Made by a program: the position numbers and the translations under genes. Below the pieces are notes generated by a model that ran no database searches, was not told the origin of the DNA, and saw only the letters and a list, made by a program, of their open reading frames with translations. From positions 62,001-126,000 of the forward strand of contig NZ_LHZU01000148.1 of assembly GCF_001580995.1 (NCBI RefSeq): DNA of 64,000 nt, in the 5' to 3' direction. This DNA comes from Acetobacter senegalensis. GTDB taxonomy: Bacteria; Pseudomonadota; Alphaproteobacteria; Acetobacterales; Acetobacteraceae. Below, piece after piece: positions 29,063 through 37,380 of the stretch; position 1 is the stretch's first letter, and every line of letters begins with the position of its first letter.

Positions 29063-29857
29063 ATGCAGTTTGATCTGTCAGGCCTTAAGGCCATTGTTAC
29101 CGGGTCTACCGCAGGGATTGGTTTTGCCACAGCGCGCGGTTTGGCTGTTGCCGGGGCGCAGGTTGTTATCAATGGGCGTAAGCAGGATGCGTGTGAAAAA
29201 GCAGCAGAAGCGCTTCGCAAAGTAGCACCCAAGGCGAAAATAGAAGCGTTTGTAGGGGATTTGAGCACGTCTGAAGGGTGTGATGCGCTGGTCTCTGCTC
29301 ATCCCGCATGTGATATTCTTGTCAATAATGTGGGTATTTTCGGCCCGAAGGATTTCTTTGAAACCCCGGATGATATCTGGGAGCAGTATTTTCATATCAA
29401 TGTCATGTCCGGGGTGCGGCTGTCTCGCGCTTATCTGAAGGGTATGGAAAACAAGAAATGGGGACGTGTAATTTTCATTTCCTCTGAATCCGCACAGAAT
29501 ATTCCCCAAGACATGATTCATTACGGGTTTTCCAAAACAGCGCAGCTTGCTGTCTCTCGTGGGCTTGCAAAGCGCATGGCTGGCACGGGGGTTACGGTCA
29601 ATTCCGTTCTGCCCGGTCCTACCATGTCAGAAGGTGTGAAAACCATGCTGGAGCAGGAAGCGGAAAAGACCGGAAAATCTGTTGATGAGATCAGCCATGG
29701 TTTTGTCATGCAGAACCGGCCTTCTTCTCTCATCCAACGTTTTGCGACGGTTGAGGAAGTGGCGAATATGGTCCTGTATGTGGCATCGCGGGAATCGTCC
29801 GCTACCAGTGGCGCAGCCCTGCGGGTTGAAGGCGGAATTCTGGAAACAATCTTCTAA
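29063..29857 (+). CDS. SDR family NAD(P)-dependent oxidoreductase
   Basis: 264 residues. Cofactor motif TGSTAGIG near residues 14-21, structural motif NNVGIFGP where Val replaces the usual Ala of NNAG, catalytic Ser in FISSESA and the YGFSK pair. Classical SDR fold with a C-terminal segment (SSATSGAALRVEGG) that matches the usual TGxxxxxDGG motif with Arg-Val-Glu in place of Val-Asp. It lies 152 bases after the PLP enzyme gene, same strand. Substrate unknown. Confidence 0.88.
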   Translation: MQFDLSGLKAIVTGSTAGIGFATARGLAVAGAQVVINGRKQDACEKAAEALRKVAPKAKIEAFVGDLSTSEGCDALVSAHPACDILVNNVGIFGPKDFFETPDDIWEQYFHINVMSGVRLSRAYLKGMENKKWGRVIFISSESAQNIPQDMIHYGFSKTAQLAVSRGLAKRMAGTGVTVNSVLPGPTMSEGVKTMLEQEAEKTGKSVDEISHGFVMQNRPSSLIQRFATVEEVANMVLYVASRESSATSGAALRVEGGILETIF

Positions 29858-30094
29858 TTTTTCCGGATAAAAATTTTCAGAATATTCCTGAAAATTGAAG
29901 CCTGTTTTCTGTTGCCTAGATCAATGAAAACAGAATTCATAAAAATCTGTGCAACAGATGCCGCTGTTGATCGTTGGAAATACCGAACCGCTATGAAACG
30001 GACCACCCGGCACACACGCCGGGGTCTGCCTGGAGCTCATTTCAGAGGCTCTGTTGGGCAGAATGTCCGTCCCACCTTATCAGGGAGGAACGAT

Positions 30095-30469
30095 ATGACC
30101 GCCTCAACAACGGAACAGCTGAACTCTGTCATGACCAAAGCTGCGGATACCCTTACTGCGGCCACAACGGATACCTCAGGCCTGTTTTCGGCGCTCGTGC
30201 AGTATCTGGACCATAATGGAAACAGTGGGGAGCACGAACTGCGCCAGAATGCGCAGATCCACGGACTGCATGATCAGGTAAAGCAGTGGGAACAGGAACG
30301 TCGCCCGGCAGCCACAACGGAAGACGTGGTGACAAAACTTCTGCCAGCGCATGCGATTGAAACACTGGCAAAACAGAGTGGCTTGTCAGAGAAAGCCACC
30401 ATCAAGGCGCTGACAGGTGTGCTGCCCGCTGCATGCCACAAAGATCACGCAGACGGAAAAAGCGCATAA
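30095..30469 (+). CDS. YidB-like protein (DUF937)
   Basis: 124 residues from ATG 30095 with AGGGAGGAA upstream. The C-terminal part has the YidB-type stretch with an alternating helical pattern: TKLLPAHAIETLAKQSGLS, then EKATIKALTGVLPAA. In this family two such helices are repeated around a conserved Gly/Pro-rich motif. No signal peptide or membrane segment is seen. The function is unknown. It is preceded by 237 bases without a gene after the SDR, so it probably has its own promoter, and followed by a terminator. Confidence 0.75.
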   Translation: MTASTTEQLNSVMTKAADTLTAATTDTSGLFSALVQYLDHNGNSGEHELRQNAQIHGLHDQVKQWEQERRPAATTEDVVTKLLPAHAIETLAKQSGLSEKATIKALTGVLPAACHKDHADGKSA

Positions 30470-30494
30470 ATCCGCCAAACGCCTGATCCCGACG

Positions 30495-30590
30495 GGAGAG
30501 GAGGGTCTTCCCCTCCTGTCTCTCACATCAAAACGGAGTTTTGATGGCAAGCACCTCTACCGGGTGTTTTCCCTCGGGCTCCGTTTTTTT
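30495..30590 (+). terminator. Compound terminator with mutually exclusive hairpins
   Basis: Three nested structures: GGAGGG/CCCTCC near 30499-30515, CATCAAAA CGGAG TTTTGATG at 30526-30546, and AAAACGGAG (30530-30538) pairing with CTCCGTTTT (30579-30587), which ends in seven Ts. The second and third hairpins share bases, so they cannot form together. It ends the yidB-like gene. Confidence 0.75.
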
Positions 30591-30706
30591 GTGATGATGG
30601 GGAGGCCGCTAAAGGCGAGCAAGAGTTGTTAGGCCAAAGGCACCATGCGCAAGGATGATGAACAAAAGGTGACGAACGCACGGAATAACGGCACAACCTC
30701 CTGAGG

Positions 30707-30784
30707 GGCTGTTTGAAAAATCGGCAGATGACGGTTGGAGGCGAGAAGGCCAGCAGATCCGCATGACAGATTTTTCAAACAGCC
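30707..30784. mobile_element. MITE-like inverted-repeat element
   Basis: A 78-base segment with perfect 16-base terminal inverted repeats: GGCTGTTTGAAAAATC at 30707-30722 and its exact inverse at 30769-30784. It has no coding capacity. It ends 35 bases before the sulP start. The flanks (CTGA..., CTAT...) show no exact target duplication. The family of the parent element was not recognised. Confidence 0.65.
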
Positions 30785-30819
30785 TCCTATGCAATGATGA
30801 CGCATGAGGATGATGTGCA

Positions 30820-32502
30820 ATGTGGTGGCCCGGATTAAAGCAATGGTGCAATCGGTTTAAAACTGCGGATGGTGTGCGCGGCTGGGTGAGGGATGGCTTT
30901 GCCGGGCTTTCGCTGGCCTCCATGAATATTCCTCAGGTGTTGGGGTATGCGCGTATCGCGGGCATGCCTGCGGTTACCGGGCTTTATACCGTTTTGCTGC
31001 CACTGGTGGCTTTTGCTGTGTTCGGATCATCGCGGCATCTGGTGGTGGCGGCAGATTCCGCCACAGCAGCTATTTTTTCCAGTGCGCTGTCTGAAATGGC
31101 ACAGCCGGGGTCCGCCCATTACAGTGCTCTTGTCAGCATGGTTGCCTTGCTGTGTGCCGGGTTTCTTCTGGTGGCGCGGTTGTTCCGGTTGGGGTTTCTG
31201 GCAGATTTTCTGTCCCGCACGGTTCTGGTGGGTTTTATGGCGGGGGTCGGTGTTCAGGTTGGTATTGTCATGCTTTTTGACATGCTCGGCCTGACTGCGC
31301 ACACCCACCATCCCCTCTATCAGATCGGGGAACTTCTGCGTGGCCTTCCCCACGCTGTGCCACAGGCTCTCCTGTTTTCAGGTGTGGTGAGCCTCGGCCT
31401 TTTTCTCGCCAACCGCTTTGTGCCACACCTGCCATGGGCTCTGCTGGTTGTGGGGGGCAGCATCTGTGCAAGCTGGTTCTATCACCTTCAGGCGTATGGG
31501 TTTGAGGTGGTCGGGCCTGTGTCTGGCGGCCTGCCAGCCTTGAGTCTGCCCTGGGTCGGGTGGGATGACGTGCTGGCCCTGCTGCCGGTGGCAACATCCT
31601 GCGTGTTTGTAATGATCGCGCAAAGTGCTGCAACATCCCGTGCCATTGCAGATCAGTTCAATGAAACAGTTGATGAAAATGCTGACATTCTTGGCCTGAG
31701 TGCCGCTAATGCAGCGGCTGCTGTAAGTGGAGCTTTTGCCGTAAATGGTAGCCCCACACAAACGGCCATGGCGGTCAGGGCAGGGGCACGGAGCCAGAGG
31801 GCGCAACTTGTGTTTGCCGCCGTAACGGTATGCGTTTTACTGTTTCTGACCAAACCGCTGCAATTTTTGCCGCGCTGTGTGCTGGGGGCGATTGTTTTCA
31901 ATATTGCCATGGGCATGATCCAACTGCGCACGTTGGGGCACATCCGGCGGGAAAGCCCCGGCGAGTTCGGTCTGGCCGTGATTACGGGGTTGACGGTTGT
32001 GGGGTTGGGCGTGGAGCAGGGCATCTTTATTGCCATCGCTCTCTCGCTTTTTCGGCATGTTCGTCATAGCTATCTGCCACATACCATGCTTCTGAAAGAA
32101 GATCCGCAAACAGGCGCTATGGAAGCCCAGCCTGTAAAAAGCGGTGTGCAGCCGGAAAATGGTGTTGTGATCTATCGTTTCTGCGCGGACCTATTCTATG
32201 CAAATTGTAATCGGTTTGTCGAAGATCTGCGGGTTTTGGCAGAAACATCTCATCCATCTGTGCGGTGCATTGTGATTGACGCAAGCGCCATAACAGATGT
32301 GGATTATTCAGCCGCAGTGGCCGTGCGCAACATTCTGACCATACTGCAACATGACCATATACGCGTGATATTCGGGCGGGTCAGTCCGTATCTCAGGGCA
32401 GATATGGACAGGCATGTGATTTCAGATGTTCTGGGAAAAGAGAATATCTTTTCACAACTGCATACAGCTTTGGCAGAGGCCCGCCTTCATGCCGCTGGCT
32501 AG
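30820..32502 (+). CDS. SulP family inorganic anion transporter with STAS domain
   Basis: 560 residues, an integral membrane protein. The family begins with GFAGLSLASMNIPQVLGYAR and MPAVTGLYTVLLP, has the SSRHLVVAADSATAAIFSS stretch that forms part of the substrate path, and a C-terminal cytoplasmic STAS domain (about residues 445-555) with CIVIDASAITDVDYSAA. The substrate could be sulfate, bicarbonate or dicarboxylate. About ten helices are visible by hydrophobicity. A MITE-like repeat lies immediately upstream and may affect the promoter region. A terminator separates it from the yidB-like gene. Confidence 0.92.
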   Translation: MWWPGLKQWCNRFKTADGVRGWVRDGFAGLSLASMNIPQVLGYARIAGMPAVTGLYTVLLPLVAFAVFGSSRHLVVAADSATAAIFSSALSEMAQPGSAHYSALVSMVALLCAGFLLVARLFRLGFLADFLSRTVLVGFMAGVGVQVGIVMLFDMLGLTAHTHHPLYQIGELLRGLPHAVPQALLFSGVVSLGLFLANRFVPHLPWALLVVGGSICASWFYHLQAYGFEVVGPVSGGLPALSLPWVGWDDVLALLPVATSCVFVMIAQSAATSRAIADQFNETVDENADILGLSAANAAAAVSGAFAVNGSPTQTAMAVRAGARSQRAQLVFAAVTVCVLLFLTKPLQFLPRCVLGAIVFNIAMGMIQLRTLGHIRRESPGEFGLAVITGLTVVGLGVEQGIFIAIALSLFRHVRHSYLPHTMLLKEDPQTGAMEAQPVKSGVQPENGVVIYRFCADLFYANCNRFVEDLRVLAETSHPSVRCIVIDASAITDVDYSAAVAVRNILTILQHDHIRVIFGRVSPYLRADMDRHVISDVLGKENIFSQLHTALAEARLHAAG

Positions 32503-32558
32503 GACAGGGGCATGAAGGCGGCAGCTTGTGAGGCTTGTTGTGTTAGAACAAATGTATC

Positions 32559-32657
32559 TTATGGGAAAAACTTGCGTCCGAAAAGATACGCAATGCAATA
32601 AAGTGCAAGATATACAAAAGGAATAAAAAGAATTACCCCTTCAAGATCACCCATCAT
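32559..32657 (-). CDS. 32-residue membrane peptide at the end of the cyd operon
   Basis: Found by reading the complement. It starts ATGATG at 32657 (or 32654), 2 bases after the stop of the CydX-like gene, with a perfect AGGAGG six to seven bases upstream that overlaps the end of that gene. The peptide is almost one hydrophobic helix (VILFIPFVYLALYCIAYLF) ending in basic residues GRKFFP. No known family was recognised. Its placement as the last cyd gene suggests a small bd-oxidase or membrane-complex subunit. Nothing else in it supports a function. Confidence 0.6.
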   Translation of the reverse strand: MMGDLEGVILFIPFVYLALYCIAYLFGRKFFP

Positions 32658-32659
32658 GA

Positions 32660-32851
32660 TTATACCTCCTTCTCAGAAGAAGAATCCATTTGCGCATCCA
32701 GCAGAATGGCGCCTGCGCCGGAGATGAGGATGATCATCACGGTGCCAATTACCCAGGAGAAATACCACGGGCCCTGATCTCCTACAAAAACAGCAAACAG
32801 AAGAGAGATAACAAGAACAATGGCCAGACCAGCCATGCGGAGAAGAGACAT
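32660..32851 (-). CDS. cydX: CydX-like small subunit with an extra N-terminal helix
   Basis: 63 residues with two predicted membrane helices. The second half contains GPWYFSWVIGTVMIILIS, closely resembling CydX (WYFAWILGT...), which in E. coli is a 37-residue single-helix subunit needed for stable cytochrome bd. The first half (LAIVLVISLLFAVFVG) adds one more helix, possibly similar to a YbgE-type protein joined to CydX. The tail is acidic and short (DSSSEKEV). It begins 11 bases after the cydB stop on the same strand, so it is the third subunit of the operon by position. Confidence 0.75.
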   Translation of the reverse strand: MSLLRMAGLAIVLVISLLFAVFVGDQGPWYFSWVIGTVMIILISGAGAILLDAQMDSSSEKEV

Positions 32852-32862
32852 GGTGGGCTCCT

Positions 32863-34002
32863 TCAGTAGCTATGGGAATCATGGATGATATCCGCCGTGC
32901 GTACCTTGCCGCGCATGACGTAATAGCACCAGGATGTGTAACACAGGATAATCGGCACAAAGATCAGTGCCACTACCAACATGCAGGTCAGGCCATATGC
33001 ACTGGCGGTGCTGTTCCATATGCTCAGGCTTTGGTCCGGGGCGGTGGTGGATGGCATCAGAAACGGGAACATGGCGGCGGCAACTGTGCCAATAGTCCCA
33101 ATCCAGCAGCCCAGACCGCTCCACCATGCCAGAATGGCCTTCTGTGCGCGAACAGCCAGCACACTTAGTGTCATGCTGGCAAAACCCAGAACAGGAAGCA
33201 ACCACAGGAACGGGTGGGCCGCGTAGTTATGCAGCCAGCCACCTGCCAGTTGCGCAACATGTTGTCCATGCAATGGGTTTGCTGGCATGGCCGGATCAAC
33301 CGGGGCTGTTAGAACAAAACCTTTCATGCGGCTGATAAACAATCCCCCTATGGCAAACAGTACTATTGCTAGAAGCCCCCCGCGCTGGGCGTAGGTACGG
33401 GCACGGCTGTAAATCGGGTTTTCAGACCGCATCATCAGCATCACTCCCCCCTGATAGACGCTGAGGGAGACAGACATCAGTCCACACAGAATGACAAACG
33501 GATTCAGCAGATAGGAAAGAAATGAACTATCCTGATAGTACTGGCCATTCCAGCCAAAATGGTAGCCTACACCTTCAAGAATATTCCCAAAGGCTGCACC
33601 GTAAATGAACATGGGTAGAAAACCTGAGATCAGGAAAACCCAGTCCCAACTGGCGCGCCAGAGCGTGCTATCTGCTTTTGAGCGGTATTCAAAAGCGACA
33701 GGCCGCAGAATCATGCTGAATAGCAGCAGGATCATGACCACATAGAACACGGAAAAAGATGTGGCATACAGGGTGGGGAACGCAGCAAAAATCGCGCCGC
33801 CGCCAAGAATGAACCACACCTGGTTTCCGTCCCAGTGCGGGCCGATAATGTTCAGTGCCGTGCGGCGTTCACCATCATTGCGGCCCACAAAGCGCAGCAG
33901 GGTGCCTACGCCCATGTCCATTCCCACCATCAACCCCAGGCCGATGAACAGAATGCACAGGAGTGCTGCCCATATCAGTTTGAGAAGTGCGTAAAGTTCC
34001 AT
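32863..34002 (-). CDS. cydB: Cytochrome bd ubiquinol oxidase subunit II
   Basis: 379 residues, the same length as E. coli CydB. An integral membrane protein with eight or nine helices. Recognisable signatures are LIWAALLCILFIGLGLMVGMDMGVG at the start (GMDMGVG), HWDGNQVWFILGGGAIFAAFP, and LRPVAFEYRSK. It forms the second half of the bd quinol oxidase that reduces oxygen with ubiquinol without pumping protons. The start lies 25 bases after cydA. It is followed by the CydX-like gene. Confidence 0.97.
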   Translation of the reverse strand: MELYALLKLIWAALLCILFIGLGLMVGMDMGVGTLLRFVGRNDGERRTALNIIGPHWDGNQVWFILGGGAIFAAFPTLYATSFSVFYVVMILLLFSMILRPVAFEYRSKADSTLWRASWDWVFLISGFLPMFIYGAAFGNILEGVGYHFGWNGQYYQDSSFLSYLLNPFVILCGLMSVSLSVYQGGVMLMMRSENPIYSRARTYAQRGGLLAIVLFAIGGLFISRMKGFVLTAPVDPAMPANPLHGQHVAQLAGGWLHNYAAHPFLWLLPVLGFASMTLSVLAVRAQKAILAWWSGLGCWIGTIGTVAAAMFPFLMPSTTAPDQSLSIWNSTASAYGLTCMLVVALIFVPIILCYTSWCYYVMRGKVRTADIIHDSHSY

Positions 34003-34027
34003 AACGGATTTTCTCTCTCATTACCCT

Positions 34028-35641
34028 TTAATGGGCTGCTGCCGGAGTGGACGCAGCACCCCCAAGGTGCAGATGATCGGGCGCGGTTTGTGGGGTATCA
34101 TGCGCTTCCGGCCCAAGGCGTGCGAACTTGAACATCAGGTAAAGTTCCGCCGCGATAAAAATGCTGTAGAGCACGGCAAATCCGGCCAGCGAGAACAGCA
34201 TGTAAGATACGCTGTGCGTAGAGGCAGACAGGAACGTGGGTAGCCTGTTGAACACCGTCCATGGCTGCCGGCCTGCTTCTGCGGTAATCCACCCGAACTC
34301 AGTCGCCAGAATGGGCAGAGGGATGGACCACAGGCAGAGGCGCAGCAGCAGCCTGTTACGTTCAAGTCTGTTCTTGAGGCTGACATAGGAGGAAATGGCA
34401 AACAGCGCGAAGAAGTACAGCGCCAGAAACACCATCAGGCGGAAAGCCCAGAATGTAACAAAAACATTCGGCAAGATATCCGGTTTTGTTGCCTCAATAA
34501 CCTGCGGTAGAGCTTCGGCTGAAAGCGTGGTGACATCCTGGCCCGGTGCGTGACGTGTGGCCAGAAAACCAAAGCCCATATCAGCTTCATGCGCCTGGAA
34601 AACATCCAGATCAGCCTGCTGGTGGGTTTCGCCATACCGCCGCAGGGCGGAAACGGCTTCTATGCCCGATTGAATGCGGGGGCCAGCAGCATCTTCCAGT
34701 TCATGCAGACCGGTGATGGGGGTATTGAAATCATGCGTAATCAGTGGAGTAAGAACAAACGGAACACCGATTTCAAAGTGGTTTTCCTGTTTTGCATCAT
34801 CAGGAAGCGCTGCCAGAATCCACGGTTCATACGGCGGTTTGCTGGTGTGCCACAGGCCTTCGATCGCGGCGATCTTGGTGGGCTGCTTTTCATAATCCAT
34901 GCGGCCCAGAACATCGCCCAGCGTAATGACCGCCACAGTGGAAATAATACCGAACAGTGCCGCCATACGGAAGGAACGCGCAGCAAACTGTTTGTGCTGG
35001 CCACGCAAAATGTAGAACGCGCTTATACCCATGACAAACAGCGCGGCGGATACGTATCCGGCAACGGATGTATGCACAAATTTGGACTGGGCATCCGGGT
35101 TGAAGACGACATGCACAAAACTGTCAAACTGCATGCGCATGGTGTCGGGGTCAAAATGTGCACCTTCCGGCACGTTCATGCTGGCATTGGCAATCAGGAT
35201 CCACAGTGCGGAAAGGTTGGAGCCCAGTGCCACCAGATAGGTTACAGCCAGATGGGCCTGTTTGCTTAGCCGGTCCCAGCCAAAAAACATCAGGCCTACA
35301 AAGGTTGATTCCATAAAGAAGGCCATAAGCCCTTCAATGGCCAGAGGCGTGCCGAACATATCTCCAAAAAAGCGGGAATACATGGACCAGTTGGTGCCAA
35401 ATTCAAATTCCATGGTGATACCGGTGGCAACACCAATGGCAAAATTGATGCCAAACAGTTTGCCCCAGAACTGGGCCATTTCTTTATAAATCTTGCGGCC
35501 AGTGACAACGTACACTGTTTCCATGGCGGCAAGCATGAAGGTCAGCCCCAGTGTGAGGGGGACAAACATGAAGTGGTAGAGTGCAGTCAGCGCAAACTGA
35601 AAGCGCGAAAGGTCAACAACAGTGGGGTTGATGAGGTCCAT
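34028..35641 (-). CDS. cydA: Cytochrome bd ubiquinol oxidase subunit I
   Basis: 537 residues. The likely heme b595/d region ligand His23 is in ALTALYHFMFVP, the glutamate pair near MEFEFGTNW is kept, and the Q-loop motif GRQPW occurs in WITAEAGRQPWTVF. The length, longer than the 470-residue short-Q-loop cyanide-insensitive oxidases, indicates an E. coli-type long Q-loop. Heme b558 would be coordinated by His in KFVHTSVAGY and a later Met. Genes cydDC (assembly) upstream and cydB downstream complete the unit. The start ATG 35641 is 47 bases after the cydC stop. Confidence 0.97.
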   Translation of the reverse strand: MDLINPTVVDLSRFQFALTALYHFMFVPLTLGLTFMLAAMETVYVVTGRKIYKEMAQFWGKLFGINFAIGVATGITMEFEFGTNWSMYSRFFGDMFGTPLAIEGLMAFFMESTFVGLMFFGWDRLSKQAHLAVTYLVALGSNLSALWILIANASMNVPEGAHFDPDTMRMQFDSFVHVVFNPDAQSKFVHTSVAGYVSAALFVMGISAFYILRGQHKQFAARSFRMAALFGIISTVAVITLGDVLGRMDYEKQPTKIAAIEGLWHTSKPPYEPWILAALPDDAKQENHFEIGVPFVLTPLITHDFNTPITGLHELEDAAGPRIQSGIEAVSALRRYGETHQQADLDVFQAHEADMGFGFLATRHAPGQDVTTLSAEALPQVIEATKPDILPNVFVTFWAFRLMVFLALYFFALFAISSYVSLKNRLERNRLLLRLCLWSIPLPILATEFGWITAEAGRQPWTVFNRLPTFLSASTHSVSYMLFSLAGFAVLYSIFIAAELYLMFKFARLGPEAHDTPQTAPDHLHLGGAASTPAAAH

Positions 35642-35688
35642 TTTAAAAGCCCTTGGTTCAAGAAAAATAACGAAGTTTCAGAACTAGG

Positions 35689-37380
35689 TCATGCTCTTGC
35701 CTCCTCTGCGGAGTGAAAGGCTCCGTTTTCTATCCGGATGGCTCTATCCATGAATGGCAGGACGGTACGGCGGTGTGTGATGCACAGCAGTGTGGCATCC
35801 GGCCGCGCCTTCAGCAGGCTTGTCATGAGCGCAGTCTCTGTTTCGGCATCCAGGCCTTCTGTTGGTTCATCCAGAATGAGCCATGGCGTTTTGCGTAACA
35901 AAGATTGAGCAATGGTCAGACGTTTTGCCTGCCCGCCAGAAAGTTTAAACCCATCGTTCCCTATTAGCGTATCCAGCCCCTGCGGGGTCTGGGCCACAAA
36001 CGCATGCAGTTGTACAACGCGCAGCGCATCTTGCAGGTCAGCTTCAGTTGCGTGAGGGGCGGCGAGCAGCAGATTGTCCCGCAGGCTGCCATTGAACAGG
36101 TGAAAATTCTGCGCCGCCACGCTTATGTTCTGCGCCAGTGTTTCAGCCTGAAAGGAAGATAGATCCATTCCAGAAAAGGAGATTTTTCCTTCCTGATAAG
36201 GATAAAACCGAAAAAGAAGGGAAATCAGGCTGCTTTTTCCACTTCCTGATGGACCAATCAGCGCGACCCGCTCCCCCTGCCGAATGGACAGGCTGGCTTT
36301 ATGCAATATCCATTGGTGTGTTTCCGGATAGCGGAAGGAGACGTTGGCCAGTTTCAGATTGTAGGGTGGTTGTGCCTGAGCGGGTATGGCCGGGGTTGGA
36401 ACGAGAGGGGAAACCGCGCACGCAGCATGGAGCCGGGTAGCTGCCAGACGGATGCGCCCCCACGTCTGCCGTGCGGCAGGTAATGGAGCCAAAACATCAA
36501 ACGCCGCCAGACTACCCAGAACCAGCATGGGAACTTCCGGTAAGGAAAGTGCATGATTTTGAAAGGCTTCAACAGCCGAGATCAGAACAGCGAGTGTTGT
36601 CCCTGTTGCGCAAAGTGTGATGATGCCTCTGGCCGCGCCTTCAAGCGCAGCCAGTTTGCGTTGTGCCGCCATAAGGGCGCGTTGCTGGCGAAGAATATGC
36701 TCTTGCTGCCGTTCTGCTGCGCCCAGCGTAAGATAGTCACCCAATGATTGCAGTGTTTCTGCCAGATCGGCCTGCTGCACGCCTTGTTCCGTTGCGACAC
36801 GGGCCAGAAGAGCATCAGACAAACGGCCTGTCACAAACGGAACGGCCACACCACACATAAGGCACGCAGCGATTAACCATACGGCTGCGGTTTTTAAGAA
36901 AATGGCTGTTATACCAATAGCAACGGCACAGCAGACACCCGCCCGAACAAAAGGCAGAAGCGTGTCCGTGTAATACTGACCCACCTGATCTGTGTCTGTC
37001 ACAAAGCGAGAAAGTAAATCGCCCCCGCGTTTGTCATTCACGCCAGCAGGGGCCAAGGGAGCCAGTTTGCCATAGGTCCATGCCCGTAATGCACCAATCA
37101 ATTGCAGGGCCGTGTCATGTGTTACCAGCCGTTCAGCATAGCGAGACAGAATCCTCAGGGTTGCGAAAAAACGCACACCTGCTGCAGGAAGCATCATGTT
37201 GAAGGCCTGCTGTGCGGCCATGCCTGCGGCTCCGGCAAAGGCGGCTCCCGCCAGAAGCCAGCCAGAGAGAAACAACAAACCAAAGTTGGCGAGTGCCGCC
37301 ACGCAGGCCAGAAATAGGCCAAGCACCAGCCGCCAGCGCATAGCTCCGGTAATGGGAAGGGGGCTATAGAACTGTCTCAT
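35689..37380 (-). CDS. cydC: Thiol reductant ABC exporter subunit CydC
   Basis: 563 residues. An N-terminal six-helix membrane domain is followed by an ATPase domain with Walker A GPSGSGKSS, the signature LSGGQAKRL, Walker B WLILDEPTEGLD and a final H-loop (CITHRR). CydDC exports cysteine or glutathione and heme into the periplasm and is required for bd oxidase assembly. Its ATG overlaps the cydD stop (ATGA), so translation is coupled. The order in the unit is cydD-cydC-cydA-cydB. Confidence 0.95.
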   Translation of the reverse strand: MRQFYSPLPITGAMRWRLVLGLFLACVAALANFGLLFLSGWLLAGAAFAGAAGMAAQQAFNMMLPAAGVRFFATLRILSRYAERLVTHDTALQLIGALRAWTYGKLAPLAPAGVNDKRGGDLLSRFVTDTDQVGQYYTDTLLPFVRAGVCCAVAIGITAIFLKTAAVWLIAACLMCGVAVPFVTGRLSDALLARVATEQGVQQADLAETLQSLGDYLTLGAAERQQEHILRQQRALMAAQRKLAALEGAARGIITLCATGTTLAVLISAVEAFQNHALSLPEVPMLVLGSLAAFDVLAPLPAARQTWGRIRLAATRLHAACAVSPLVPTPAIPAQAQPPYNLKLANVSFRYPETHQWILHKASLSIRQGERVALIGPSGSGKSSLISLLFRFYPYQEGKISFSGMDLSSFQAETLAQNISVAAQNFHLFNGSLRDNLLLAAPHATEADLQDALRVVQLHAFVAQTPQGLDTLIGNDGFKLSGGQAKRLTIAQSLLRKTPWLILDEPTEGLDAETETALMTSLLKARPDATLLCITHRRTVLPFMDRAIRIENGAFHSAEEARA

